A DNA stretch of 39,365 nt, from the IMG/VR virus record IMGVR_UViG_3300020383_000012, positions 1-39,365 of that record. The stretch is one strand, 5' to 3'. Under the pieces are notes generated by a model. The model was given only the letters and a program-made list of their open reading frames with translations, made no database searches and was not told where the DNA came from. Source of the DNA: a virus. The translations under genes were made by a program, and so were the position numbers. Each line of letters opens with the position of its first letter. Position 1 is the stretch's first letter. Shown in pieces: positions 15,276 to 25,600 of this stretch.

Positions 15276-18200
15276 TGCCGTTAAAGAAGACACTTGTAGG
15301 GTTCCCATTCGCTAAAGGGATTAACCAAAAGCCTTCCGAGAAGTCCCAGGCAGCGGGGGAACTCACGGACTGTGTGAATTTCCGCATGGATAAGACGGGG
15401 AGGCTGGACCGGCGGCTCGGGTTCGAGAGGCTTTCCAATACAGCCACCACTGCGGGGGAGACTTCCGGCGGGAGCGTCTCTTCTGCCAAGGCGATGGCTC
15501 ATCTCGGGGACGAGGTCCTTCTTTTCGACGGTGAGCGGGTATTATCTAAGGCCACCGATGACTACTGGGTAAAGCAGGGGGATGTGCTCAATGTCCGCAG
15601 TGAGGCGAAGTTCGTCAACCGAGATTCTCAGTCTACGAGTGGGACGCTCTCCTACGCCATTAGCGGTGATTTTGAGTACCTAGCCTGGGCAGAACAGCCT
15701 TACGACTCCGGGGGGGATGGGTCCGACCTGGGCGACACCATTCCGGGAAACATGGTTCGGTACAAGTACATGGTGAGGGACCGTCACACGGGGTCAACGA
15801 TTCTCCCTGCGCGATACCTCCCTGCCCCTACAGTAATGGACACCCGCATTGTCACCAGCGCAAATGTTACCGGGGTTGCTGGGCCCAACAATGGAGACAC
15901 CCTGATTGGGACGGGGTTTGACGGGCAAATTGCCGTGGGTAATTATATCCACTTCGCCTCCGACGCCGGGAGCGAGCCAACGAAGCACCTCGTCGATTCA
16001 GCGGCCAACACAATCTCCCTCCTGACTACCGAGTTTAGCATCAACCACGGGGCCACCCCGGTAAACCCTGTGCTGACCGTCTACAAGGATACCGGGAAGG
16101 ATAGCCTCTTCTGGGCCCCTCGAATCAGGCTCCTCGCTATCCCCGGAACTTCTCGGGTTTACCTGCTCGTTCAGTATAAGAATGAGGTCCATTATTTCCA
16201 CGCCAGCACTTGGTCAGGCACGTCGCCGGGACTTGAGTTCGTAGCTGGTGGGACTCTCGATACTATCACCGGAGTTGGTGGGACCACGGGGTCGTTTCCC
16301 GCATGGGATGCTGACTGGTTAATCACTTCTGATACTTCCTTCTCCGGGTATGGTGCGCTGAACAACACCGATGGTGCGGCGATTGTTCTGTTCTCCACCG
16401 GGAAGCTCTACGCAGAACTGAACTTGTTTATGGCTAACTCGGCAGGACTCCTCGTTTCTGCGCGTGATACCTCTCCTCAGACCGAGTCCCCCTCCCGGCA
16501 CTCGAACCCCATGTATTTCCAGCGAGGGCTGTCTGCGGGGGCGAACCCGACACGGGTTAACCACATAGCCCAACCCTTTGTTAAGGTGCTCCATTCAACG
16601 GATAACGATGGGGTCCCTACCAAGACTCGGGACAGTCGCATACTCATAGGGTACAACTCAGCGGAGTACGACACCACGAAGCAAACCTACGACCTCAATA
16701 TGCACCCGCAGGTCTACTGTTACGATGACACCGTCAACAATCCCTCATGGGGGTCAAAGTTATACACGCAGGCGGGTACGGGGGTTAACGAGGCATACTC
16801 ACTCGCTCGCGCAGGTGTCGGGTATGATGGCACGTCCGCCTATATCATGGCAGAGATACACCATGACGATGCCCCCAGGTTGCATCAACCGCAACCGACC
16901 AACATTATTTACACGAAGTTCACGGTAAGCGACGGAACACGGGTGGAGGAGAGGGGTCTCTGGGCGAACGTCAGCCTCCAGAGTGACGGTTTTATCCCCC
17001 CCGGTAGCGCCACCTCCAAATGCTACTGGTGGTTAAGCGCGGCCCAGCCAACTTCGACCGTAGCGAGTAAAAACACCTATGCCGCCCCCACGGACCTTTC
17101 GCTCAACTCCATTACATTCATGGGGGACCAATCGGGAACGATTCATGGTCATGGGGTCAAGGGTAACTCTGGGCTGAACACCCTCCTGGAATATCGGTCA
17201 ATGGAGCAGGGGGCGGAAGAGGGCCCCTCTCGTAATATGCAGGGGCTCGCCTCCCGTGTGACCGAGGGGCGATGGGAGACCAGCGGCAGCACGGAGTTCT
17301 GGTGCGGTGGGTCGATGGCAGACATTGGGGCAATCTACGGGGTGCATACGCACTTCCAGCCTGCCCTGCTCAAGTGGGACACGGACCCGTATCGTCCATT
17401 CCGCAGTGAGTCTGCACACGGAGTGCTCTACACCACCGGGGGGTTGCTCTGGTCTTACGACGGAAACCGCTTTGTGGAGAACGACTTCCTGCTTTCGCCG
17501 GTTGTTGCCCAAGCAGTTAATGTCGCGACAGGAACAGCGGACGCGCATCTTAATGCGGGGGTGTATGGTTATTATGTCACCTATGAGTTCCAGGATGACG
17601 AGGGGGTTAGGCATGTATCTGCCCCCGCAGGGCCATACGAGATAACCTCCGCGAGTGACCCGACACCAGAAGGTACTAACCCCGTTGTTCACGATAGGGC
17701 CCAGCTAGACATCGCATTTAGCCACCTGACGAATCACCGCTTCTCAGGAAAGACAGGAAATCCGGCCACCTACTCGGTGAATATCTACCGCACCAATGTC
17801 GGGGGCTCGGTCCACTACCTCCACGAAACGCTCGGGATTGATGAATGGGGGGACTCGTTTAACCCAGAAGACCAAATCATCTCCTATTTCGATGTGGACA
17901 ACACGCAGCACAGCGACCTATCGGAGACACTGGTTTGGGATGACGTTCCGGCTCAACTCGCAGGGAACCCAGTGTCTTCCCCGGTAGACATCACACGGCA
18001 CAAAGACTCGCTGATGGTCTCGAATACGGAGAACATCCTCTACTCCTCCCTGGGGTTGGTCTCGGGGCAGGCGGCTATCTTCCCGGGGGTTGTGGCGGAG
18101 AACGCAGGAGCCTATGCCCTGTACGGGGACTCCTTTGAATCCCCCATTACTCACATCGCATCGAACGGACCCAGCTTCCTTTTCTTCTCGAAAGATGCCG

Positions 18201-19141
18201 TTTACGGTCTCGATGGGGAGGGCCCGACCTCTACGGGAGGTGGAACGTGGTCCCGCCCGGTGAAGGTCTCTGAGGGGCAGGGAGTCAGGCCCAACGGGTT
18301 TGTTGCGGAGACTCCGCTCGGTGTCCTCTACTCCTCCCAGAGTGGTATCTACTTGGTGGGGCGCGACCTCCAGATAGGCAACGTGGGAGCTGCGGTTGAC
18401 GACTATGCCCGGTACAGCGCCGCGAACGACCCCCTGGTCCTCGATTCGACCAATGAGGTGATAATCCCTCTATGGGGGGGAGACCCCACGGACATCAGCG
18501 GTGCGGTGAATCGGACTGCGTTGGTGTTTAATTACTTTCATAAGCAGTGGTATCGGATGGTACTGCCTAGCAGTGTGGAGACCGGGCGCAACGTCGAGTG
18601 GCGAAGCTGGGTGGATGTGGGTGGCAATGTCGTTCTCTACCTCTGTGACTCGGCGGGTTACCTCTTTAAATACAAAGACGCATCCTCCGCGCAGGCTTAT
18701 GAGGACGGTTTGCGTATAGGTAATGCTTGGACCGAGGATGTCCCTGTGAGTTGCAGCGCAGAGACCTCCTGGCTCCAGTTCCCCGGCTACGGTGGGAAGA
18801 TGCGAGTGTACAAAATCCTCATGATGGGGACCTTCGACCCGGCGAGTGATGGCACCACCACCCTTGCGCTCAGTTCCTCCACCAACTTCAATGGAGCCGC
18901 AGCGGATGAGACATTCACCAGCACCATTACCGCAGCAGGCATTGGGTCAGAAACCCAGCAAGGCTCCTCCCAAGTGGTGGTGAAGCCATCCCAGCAGAAA
19001 TCCGAAAGCCTCCGAGTCTCCTTTACGATGACATCCGGGCCTGCCGGGAAGGGATGGAGCCCCGAGGGACTTCTATTCGAGGTGGGCGAGCGCCCATCAG
19101 AAACCAGATTTAAAGTCGGTAGCGACAAGCAAGCGAGTTAA
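15275..19141 (+). CDS. Tail nozzle / tail tubular protein B-like
   Basis: 1288 aa, the largest virion protein here. The N-terminus (LVGFPFAKGINQKPSE, ELTDCVNFRMDKTGRLDRRLGFERL) matches the opening of podovirus nozzle or DNA-stabilisation proteins (T7 gp12 / P22 gp10 type), which form a beta-propeller plate below the adaptor. Most of the chain is beta-rich with Gly/Asp/Thr turns. ATG 15275 was chosen because it forms the one-base TAATG overlap used repeatedly in this genome; a GTG at 15263 would add four residues. Motif copies at 15707-15716 (Ser-Gly-Gly) and 16996-17005 (Pro-Pro-Gly). Confidence 0.7.
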   Translation: MPLKKTLVGFPFAKGINQKPSEKSQAAGELTDCVNFRMDKTGRLDRRLGFERLSNTATTAGETSGGSVSSAKAMAHLGDEVLLFDGERVLSKATDDYWVKQGDVLNVRSEAKFVNRDSQSTSGTLSYAISGDFEYLAWAEQPYDSGGDGSDLGDTIPGNMVRYKYMVRDRHTGSTILPARYLPAPTVMDTRIVTSANVTGVAGPNNGDTLIGTGFDGQIAVGNYIHFASDAGSEPTKHLVDSAANTISLLTTEFSINHGATPVNPVLTVYKDTGKDSLFWAPRIRLLAIPGTSRVYLLVQYKNEVHYFHASTWSGTSPGLEFVAGGTLDTITGVGGTTGSFPAWDADWLITSDTSFSGYGALNNTDGAAIVLFSTGKLYAELNLFMANSAGLLVSARDTSPQTESPSRHSNPMYFQRGLSAGANPTRVNHIAQPFVKVLHSTDNDGVPTKTRDSRILIGYNSAEYDTTKQTYDLNMHPQVYCYDDTVNNPSWGSKLYTQAGTGVNEAYSLARAGVGYDGTSAYIMAEIHHDDAPRLHQPQPTNIIYTKFTVSDGTRVEERGLWANVSLQSDGFIPPGSATSKCYWWLSAAQPTSTVASKNTYAAPTDLSLNSITFMGDQSGTIHGHGVKGNSGLNTLLEYRSMEQGAEEGPSRNMQGLASRVTEGRWETSGSTEFWCGGSMADIGAIYGVHTHFQPALLKWDTDPYRPFRSESAHGVLYTTGGLLWSYDGNRFVENDFLLSPVVAQAVNVATGTADAHLNAGVYGYYVTYEFQDDEGVRHVSAPAGPYEITSASDPTPEGTNPVVHDRAQLDIAFSHLTNHRFSGKTGNPATYSVNIYRTNVGGSVHYLHETLGIDEWGDSFNPEDQIISYFDVDNTQHSDLSETLVWDDVPAQLAGNPVSSPVDITRHKDSLMVSNTENILYSSLGLVSGQAAIFPGVVAENAGAYALYGDSFESPITHIASNGPSFLFFSKDAVYGLDGEGPTSTGGGTWSRPVKVSEGQGVRPNGFVAETPLGVLYSSQSGIYLVGRDLQIGNVGAAVDDYARYSAANDPLVLDSTNEVIIPLWGGDPTDISGAVNRTALVFNYFHKQWYRMVLPSSVETGRNVEWRSWVDVGGNVVLYLCDSAGYLFKYKDASSAQAYEDGLRIGNAWTEDVPVSCSAETSWLQFPGYGGKMRVYKILMMGTFDPASDGTTTLALSSSTNFNGAAADETFTSTITAAGIGSETQQGSSQVVVKPSQQKSESLRVSFTMTSGPAGKGWSPEGLLFEVGERPSETRFKVGSDKQAS

Positions 19142-19144
19142 AGC

Positions 19145-20161
19145 ATGGCAGCACCAAGGTCAGCCCTACCTGGGCAAACTCAAGGCATCTTCGGGGAGAT
19201 TATGCGGCGTTCCGCTATGGAATCCGGGGGGGACCCCATGAAGCGTATCCAGCTGATGCAGGATTATATGGGGCAAGCCACACCCCAGGTGATTGAAGCT
19301 ACCGGGCGGGAGACCACCCGCAGGCAGGGTAAAGAGGTCGCCAGGGCAGGGGCTCAGGCGAAGACCGAGGCAGACATTGCTATAGGGGAAGCCCGACTTG
19401 AGATGAACCGGAAGATTTCCGAAGAGGCCGAGAGCGTGGCGAAGCAGACTGCGCTCATAAGTGCCGGGGCAACACTGCTCGGGCAGATAGCTACTGTAGG
19501 TATCCCGGAGTGGAAGAAGAAAAGAGCCCTTGAGAAGTCGCTAGAAGGAACCAAACTGACGGGGGAGGGGTTGGAAAGCTCCGGGGCAAAGCCTGGGCAT
19601 ATACCGTTTACGGGGGGGAGCCCGGAGAGCAGGAAGGGGCCACAGGGTTCTGCGAGTAAGGGAGACCTAGCTTGGGCAAGGGAGGCACCCCCCTGGATGG
19701 AAGGCGTTACCCGAGCACAACTTCAGCAGATGGGGAGGATTGCAACGGGGGAGATTAAAGCAAGGCCCCCTGTGCTCGCTTGGCCGAAGGGGATGGACCC
19801 AAAGAGTCCCGATGCGGCAGAGTACGTTCTGGAGCAGTTTTGGGGAAGTTTCCCCCCGGACGAGAGAATGGCCAAGTACGATGAGTGGCTTAATGGGCTA
19901 GACTCCAATATTCCGAGGGACTGGAAAGGCGCGTTTGATATGTTGGTCACAGACCAGGAGTCTCGCATGGGTCAAGCGGCAGACCGAGCGGCAGACCTAA
20001 AGTTCGAGCAGGAGGAGAAGGCTTGGCTCAAGGGATTGAGCCCCCAGACCGCCCCGCTGGAAGCAGCAAGACGTGCTCCTCTCTCTCCACGGAGGGGGAT
20101 TCCTGGAGTGGATAGCCCACTGGACCCGTTAGACAACTTTGGATGGGGGAGGATGGTATAA
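19145..20161 (+). CDS. Probable internal virion protein, 338 aa
   Basis: Between nozzle and ejection-type genes. The first 130 residues are Ala/Glu/Arg-rich and helical (GRETTRRQGKEVARAGAQAK and on to a SAGATLLGQIATVG segment that is weakly hydrophobic). A Gly/Pro/Ser-rich linker follows, then a mixed C-terminal half with EYVLEQFWGSFPPDERMAKY. It has no recognised domain. Podovirus internal proteins are helical and leave the head with the DNA; that role is inferred from position and composition. A motif copy at 19223-19232 encodes Ser-Gly-Gly. Confidence 0.6.
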   Translation: MAAPRSALPGQTQGIFGEIMRRSAMESGGDPMKRIQLMQDYMGQATPQVIEATGRETTRRQGKEVARAGAQAKTEADIAIGEARLEMNRKISEEAESVAKQTALISAGATLLGQIATVGIPEWKKKRALEKSLEGTKLTGEGLESSGAKPGHIPFTGGSPESRKGPQGSASKGDLAWAREAPPWMEGVTRAQLQQMGRIATGEIKARPPVLAWPKGMDPKSPDAAEYVLEQFWGSFPPDERMAKYDEWLNGLDSNIPRDWKGAFDMLVTDQESRMGQAADRAADLKFEQEEKAWLKGLSPQTAPLEAARRAPLSPRRGIPGVDSPLDPLDNFGWGRMV

Positions 20162-21126
20162 TGGAACCGACTACAGATACACCGGCAGAGGGGGATGCCG
20201 AAAGAGAACGCTTCTTTCTTATCCACGGTTATGACGAGACCGCAGACATACAAGAGCCCAACACGCCATACGGCAATCAGACAGGCGATGAAGGTGGTTA
20301 TGGCCACCAGATGGGTTGGTGGGGGGAGGGCAGCGAAAGCGGGGCAATGACTCGGGGAGAGGCAGGACTCTCCGATGACCGGGCATACAACCGAGCAATT
20401 GAACTAAGCAAGATTGCCGAGGGCACAGCCGGGGTCCAGCAGTGGGAGACCGACTTACGGAAGGAACTTAACGTAGCGGGGCGTAAGCTCTACGGGGGGG
20501 TTGGCCGAGCGGGACCAAACAAAGCCGCGCTCGCAAGAGCCCTCAGAGCAGGGATGGGGCAGAAGGGCGAGGAGATAGAACGTCTCATTAAAACTGCCCG
20601 AGAGGAGGAGATGACCCGGGCGGGGGAGTCCCTTGAAGACCTCCTCATCACCACCCGCAAAGAGGGTGCCGGGGTCGCTATGGCTAAGGCGGGGATGCAC
20701 CAGCAATGGCTCATGGGTCAGGAAGCGGCGCGAACCCAGATTGTGAGCAGCATTATCGGGGGCCTCGCGACGTTGGCAGGGTCCGTGATTATGTCCGTCT
20801 CCGATGCTCGGCTAAAGGAAGAGGTCGCCCCCCTGGAGGGGTCACTCGATAAGGTCCTCGCAATTCACGGGGTAGGGTGGGAATGGAAGAACCCCCCCGG
20901 TGGAGTCTTCGAGACAACCCCCATCGGGTTCATAGCTCAGGAGGTCGAGAGTCATATCCCCGAGGTGGTCCACTACGACGACTACGGGATACGCCGGATT
21001 GACTACAGCAAGCTGACCGCAGTTCTCTTCGAGGCAGTGAAGGAGTTGAACTCCAAGGTCGGGGAGTTGAGCGGGGAACTCGCACAGATGAAAGGAGCGC
21101 AAGATGTCAGCACTGGTGGGAACTGA
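20161..21126 (+). CDS. Virion protein with C-terminal S74 autoprocessing chaperone domain
   Basis: 321 aa. ATG 20161 (TAATG overlap) was chosen over an earlier ATG at 20143. Residues about 213-310 are a Peptidase_S74 intramolecular chaperone: VSDARLKEEV with the Ser214/Lys219 dyad, GVGWEWK, IGFIAQEVESHIPEVV, DYSKLTAVLFEAVKELN. In this family the Ser/Lys dyad cuts the chain just before the Ser. The part released is a helical, Ala/Arg/Glu-rich protein whose new C-terminus would be the hydrophobic stretch IVSSIIGGLATLAGSVIM. S74 domains are usually found on trimeric fibres; here it follows a non-fibre protein in the internal-protein cluster. A motif copy (20892-20901) lies in the chaperone part. 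Confidence 0.82.
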   Translation: MEPTTDTPAEGDAERERFFLIHGYDETADIQEPNTPYGNQTGDEGGYGHQMGWWGEGSESGAMTRGEAGLSDDRAYNRAIELSKIAEGTAGVQQWETDLRKELNVAGRKLYGGVGRAGPNKAALARALRAGMGQKGEEIERLIKTAREEEMTRAGESLEDLLITTRKEGAGVAMAKAGMHQQWLMGQEAARTQIVSSIIGGLATLAGSVIMSVSDARLKEEVAPLEGSLDKVLAIHGVGWEWKNPPGGVFETTPIGFIAQEVESHIPEVVHYDDYGIRRIDYSKLTAVLFEAVKELNSKVGELSGELAQMKGAQDVSTGGN

Positions 21127-22687
21127 GTCTCCGGGTTATGCACACCCCGAATTTGGTTCGTGGGCAGAGGGTCAGGGGTGGGTTAGGGACGCAGGGGTTC
21201 CAGCCGGGTGGCGTCCGCCGAACGCAGTAGAGAAGGCCAACGTAGAGGCCCCCGTCACTCAGCCACCCCCTGCGGAGAGGCTGGTCCCAGACGCGCAAAA
21301 TCCCGAGGGTCCCTGGGTTTCTGCTCCTCCGGAGAAACTGGCGTCATTCCCGGAAGACCAGGGGGGTCAGGGGCAAGGTGGCTCAACGATGACCCCTAAC
21401 GAGTCAGCGACACAGTCCGCCGATGGAGTCCGTATGGACGACCTGCGGAACATGGCAGACTCCTCGCGTCATGCACTCGCCACGTTGATGAATGACCCCG
21501 AGTTTGAAAGCGGGATGCAGGGGAAGCTCAAGGACACCCAGGACATCGTCAATCAGCAACTCGGCATCCTCAACTCAGGGGTTGCCGAGCAGCGCCGACT
21601 GACCCAGGAGGCCATCAATGACACCGCCAACTTCGAGTCTAAGCGTAAGACCCTGGTTGATGCACAGCGCCACGCGGCGGAGGGTGTCCAGCGGCAGATA
21701 GACGGTATCACCTCCGAGATTATGAACTACGAGATTGACGCGAACCGGGCGTTTAAATCGACTTGGCAGGTGGTGGGTGCGGCTATCGCAGCGGCAGCGG
21801 GGGCGTATGCGCAGGGGCTATCGCAGGGGCGGGTGCCGAACACAGCCCTCGCGATCATCAACAAAGCTATCGACCGGGACATCCAGGCTCAGAAGATGGA
21901 GCTAGGACGACTCCAGACCGCAGCAGGGATTAAGAACAACGTGTATGGTCGCATGCTCCAGATGCATGGGGATGAATTGCAGGCACTCGCAGAGACCCGT
22001 GCCGCCGCGATGAGCGTGGTCCAACTGAGGCTTGGGAGCCTTAAGGCAACGACAGCGTCCAAGGTACAGGCAGCGTCAATCAACCTCCTCCAGAAGAGGG
22101 CGGAAATCCAGCATGCCAACCAGACGAGGCAGGCAAAGATACAGGCGCAGACAAGCCGGGTGAACTCCGTAGTGAATGAGATGCGGACACTCACATCCGG
22201 GACAGCGGGGAAGAAGAGCATTACAGAGAAACTGACGGCAATTATGCCTCTCATCGACAAGGCAATTGCCCTCTATGGCAAGGTGGGCATTGTCGGGGGC
22301 CTCGCTGACCTTACCGGATTTGCAAAGGTCACGGGTATCTTTGCGGACGAAGGGGTTGAGGCTCAAGCGTATAAGCAAGCAGTTACCTTAGCTATTAAGC
22401 AAGTGGTCTCCATCTTTGAGGGTAGCAAGCCTTCCGACATGGACTGGAAAGTGATGATTCAGTTACTGCCCAGTGCGTGGATGAATAAAAAATATGGGAA
22501 GGGCGCACTCACATCGTTCAAGCAACTTATCCAAGCGCAGGCGCAATCGGGCAAAGGGTTCAAAGAGGGGGACCTGCACAGATGGGCGCTCGGGACTGGG
22601 GACCAGGAACTCACGGGCGAACTCGCTGGAGTTAACCCCTACGCAGTCGAGGACTTCAAAAAGCAACTAGGGATAGAAGAGGAATAG
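21104..22687 (+). CDS. Internal virion / ejection protein, 527 aa
   Basis: Good ribosome site (AAAGGAG) before ATG 21104, which lies 23 bases inside the previous gene. A Pro/Gly-rich disordered N-terminus (1-100) is followed by long coiled-coil-like helices (residues about 110-200 and 260-350, many Ala/Gln/Glu). A short hydrophobic Ala-rich stretch (VVGAAIAAAAGAYAQGL, about 226-242) could cross a membrane. Together with its neighbours this fits the group of helical podovirus proteins that form the DNA-ejection channel. No enzymatic motif, and no lytic transglycosylase, was found. Confidence 0.65.
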   Translation: MSALVGTESPGYAHPEFGSWAEGQGWVRDAGVPAGWRPPNAVEKANVEAPVTQPPPAERLVPDAQNPEGPWVSAPPEKLASFPEDQGGQGQGGSTMTPNESATQSADGVRMDDLRNMADSSRHALATLMNDPEFESGMQGKLKDTQDIVNQQLGILNSGVAEQRRLTQEAINDTANFESKRKTLVDAQRHAAEGVQRQIDGITSEIMNYEIDANRAFKSTWQVVGAAIAAAAGAYAQGLSQGRVPNTALAIINKAIDRDIQAQKMELGRLQTAAGIKNNVYGRMLQMHGDELQALAETRAAAMSVVQLRLGSLKATTASKVQAASINLLQKRAEIQHANQTRQAKIQAQTSRVNSVVNEMRTLTSGTAGKKSITEKLTAIMPLIDKAIALYGKVGIVGGLADLTGFAKVTGIFADEGVEAQAYKQAVTLAIKQVVSIFEGSKPSDMDWKVMIQLLPSAWMNKKYGKGALTSFKQLIQAQAQSGKGFKEGDLHRWALGTGDQELTGELAGVNPYAVEDFKKQLGIEEE

Positions 22688-22696
22688 GGCAGCCCA

Positions 22697-25600
22697 ATGG
22701 CAAAAATGTGGGACGTTCGGGGCCAGAAGTTTATTACAGTCCCAGAAGACCGGGTGGAGGAGTTCTTTCGCTCTGGGTATTACTCATTTCCCCGGGGGGC
22801 CGAAGTCCATGTGGAACTCCCCAATGGAGAGTTCCACCCTATCAAGGAAGACAAACTACCCCTGCTTTTCGCGGGTGGTGGTAGTTACGACACCGCGCAG
22901 GCCCGCCAGCATCGAGCAGAAGTAGAGGAGTACGGGGACGCTGTTGGCACAGGTGTCGCCACAGGGATTGGGGTGACCCGGGGGCTCCTCACCGAGCCCG
23001 CCGCAGACTGGCTCCTGGCAAATGCCACCCCACTCACCGAAGAGGACATCGCCAAGTACAGCCGAGCCAACCCCTATGCGACCGGAGTTGTCGGGCAGAC
23101 TCTCGGTGTTGGTTTGGGGGTTGGTGCAGCCTTCCTCACCGGGGGGGGAACTGCTGTGGGGCAGGCGGGGCTCCGAGGTACTGTTGGGGCAGGGGCCTCG
23201 CTCACCGCGAAGCAACTAGCCAAAAAAGCCACCAACCTTATCCCAGCGGTCGGAGCGGCCCGTCTTGGCATGGGTGCAGAGAGGGCGATCGGGGGGCTCA
23301 TTGGCATCGAGAGGGCGGGCACGGTCGTCACGAAAGCCTTGGGTGTTGGCGCTGCCGGTGCCGTTGGGGGGCTGGTTGAGGGCGGCTCCTATGCTGCCGC
23401 TGATGTCATTGCCGAGGAGGTTCTGGGCGACCCGAGCCGAACTGCCACGGAGATGATGGGGGAGGTCGGGACCTTCGGGGTTATTGGTGGGGTCTTTGGG
23501 GGTGCTCTTGGGACCGTGATTGGCGGGGGGGCCGCTCTACTTCGGGGCATCCGGGGGACAGAGGAGATTCTCGGGGCTCCCATTAGCTCCCAAGCCGGGA
23601 AGGTCATGGACCGCATCTCCTCTGCAATCGGCAAGGGGGACTACACCGAACTCCGCAGACTGACTGAGGACCCAGACTATGCCTGGAAGGTTCTCAACGG
23701 GGACGATGTCCTCGAAGGTGCCGCTAAGGACTCCGCCCAGGTCTTCGATGACATGGCGGGGACATTCGACGAAATCTCCTCCCTTACTAAAGGGTCCAAA
23801 AAAGGGGAGCGGATGCTCCAGGAGGTCGTTACCGGGAATGAGTGGCGGGCACTCCATGAGGGCTACGAGTCCCTCCAGCAATTCAGGGCGGCACTAAAGG
23901 AGCAGATAAAGAACCCAGCCGGTTTTGATGTGGGGGCCCTGAAGCAGCTCAGGGAGAGTGCTGACTTCGTGCTCGACAATACACGCAAGCACCTTGAAGA
24001 CCTCTGGGGGGTGAAGCTCGCGGTTGACCCAGCTAATCCTTCCGCTGGATGGCAGGTGGTCACCAAGAAGAAGGCGCTGGTCACGTCCGGGGAGCAACCC
24101 CTCGCGGGAGAGGTGCTGACCCCGTCCACGTTTAAGGACGTGCACGTCTACACCCCAATGGAACTCTCCCCTCATGTGGGACCCAACCCGGAATGGGGAA
24201 ACTTTTCGGGGCGTATGTTTAACAAACTGGATGAGTTCAAGAAGATCTCAGATGGGCAGACCTTCCAAACAGGGGGGACCAAACAGGGGTTCAACACCTA
24301 CGGGTTGCTCTCTCGCGAGACAGGCGGTCTTCGGACACTGCTGGAGAACGGCGACGTTTGGGGCGTTAAGGCTGCGACTATGCAGCGAGAGGTGAACAAG
24401 GCATACAGCGACCTCTTGCGCCATTGGCCCGAGTTCCAGGCTCAATTCGGAAGGAAGGTGGGAGGGAAGCACCGAGCGGATATGGACAAAATCCTGACCA
24501 TGCTCCGAAAGCTGAAGGGGGAAGACGCCCCCCCGGTGAGGCCAGGGGACCCCGCTGGTGGGTCCACGATGGTGGATGTGGACGCAAACCAACTCCGCAT
24601 CGACGAGTTGAACGGGCAGATGGGCGGGGAGGGTCCTGTTATCAACGCGCCTAACGAGGTGGTTAGTCAGGCTTGGGACGGATTCATGGAGACCCCCTCC
24701 CTCTCAGGGGAACTGGTCGATGACTTAACCGTGCTGCGGCAGACTAATCGACCTCCATCGGACTTCGTGGAATACTCGGACACCTTTGTCTGGAGCCTTA
24801 ATGCCGAGGGTCGAAAGCAGGCGGACCTGCTTCTAATGGGTGACGAGTTAACGAACCTGACCAACGCGAACGCACAGGCGAGAGCGGCCATTGACCCCAG
24901 TGCTGCTACTGCCGGAGAATCGGGCCAGAAGATGGTGGAAGACCGTATCCGCCAGATGAAGCTCGCGGACACCTTCAGGGCATACGAAGCGTATATTCTC
25001 GCAACCCAGCGGCACTACGGAGTGAATAAGGGGACACAGACACTCGCGAACATGGCGACACTGAAGAGCAGTTATGGGGACCTTGCCCAGACTGTGAACG
25101 GGATGAACGCCTTAAAGAAGATGGGGGACAGCAGCGGGCTCGGCCTTACCGCAGCGTTTCTTGGAACCGCTGTTGGTGGCCCAGCGGGGATCGCAACCGG
25201 GGCAGTGGTCGCCGCGATTATGAACCCAGCCAAGGCACTCAGGACCCGGGCTGCGCTATTGGGGCTCAAGAGCAAGGTGGTTGCCAGGAGAGACCTTGCG
25301 ATTAACCGGGCAGTGAGTCGGATAGTGAAGCCTAGCAAGCGAGCAATACCGGGGGGGATTCAGTACGACAACCTGGGGCGGGTGCGGGAGCCCTGGCTTC
25401 GGAAATTACACCACCTGCGTCGTATCGAGGAGGAGGAGCGAGTAAAGAAGCGGGAGGAACTCCGACCCGTGGCAGCGCAGGCAAGGGACACCCTTGAGGT
25501 TATCTCCAGCCTCTCGGAGAACCCGGAGCGGCTCAATAACATTCTGGCCAAGGGGCTCACCTCCATTGACGGGGCCCCCCAGTTGCAGGCGGCTATGGTC

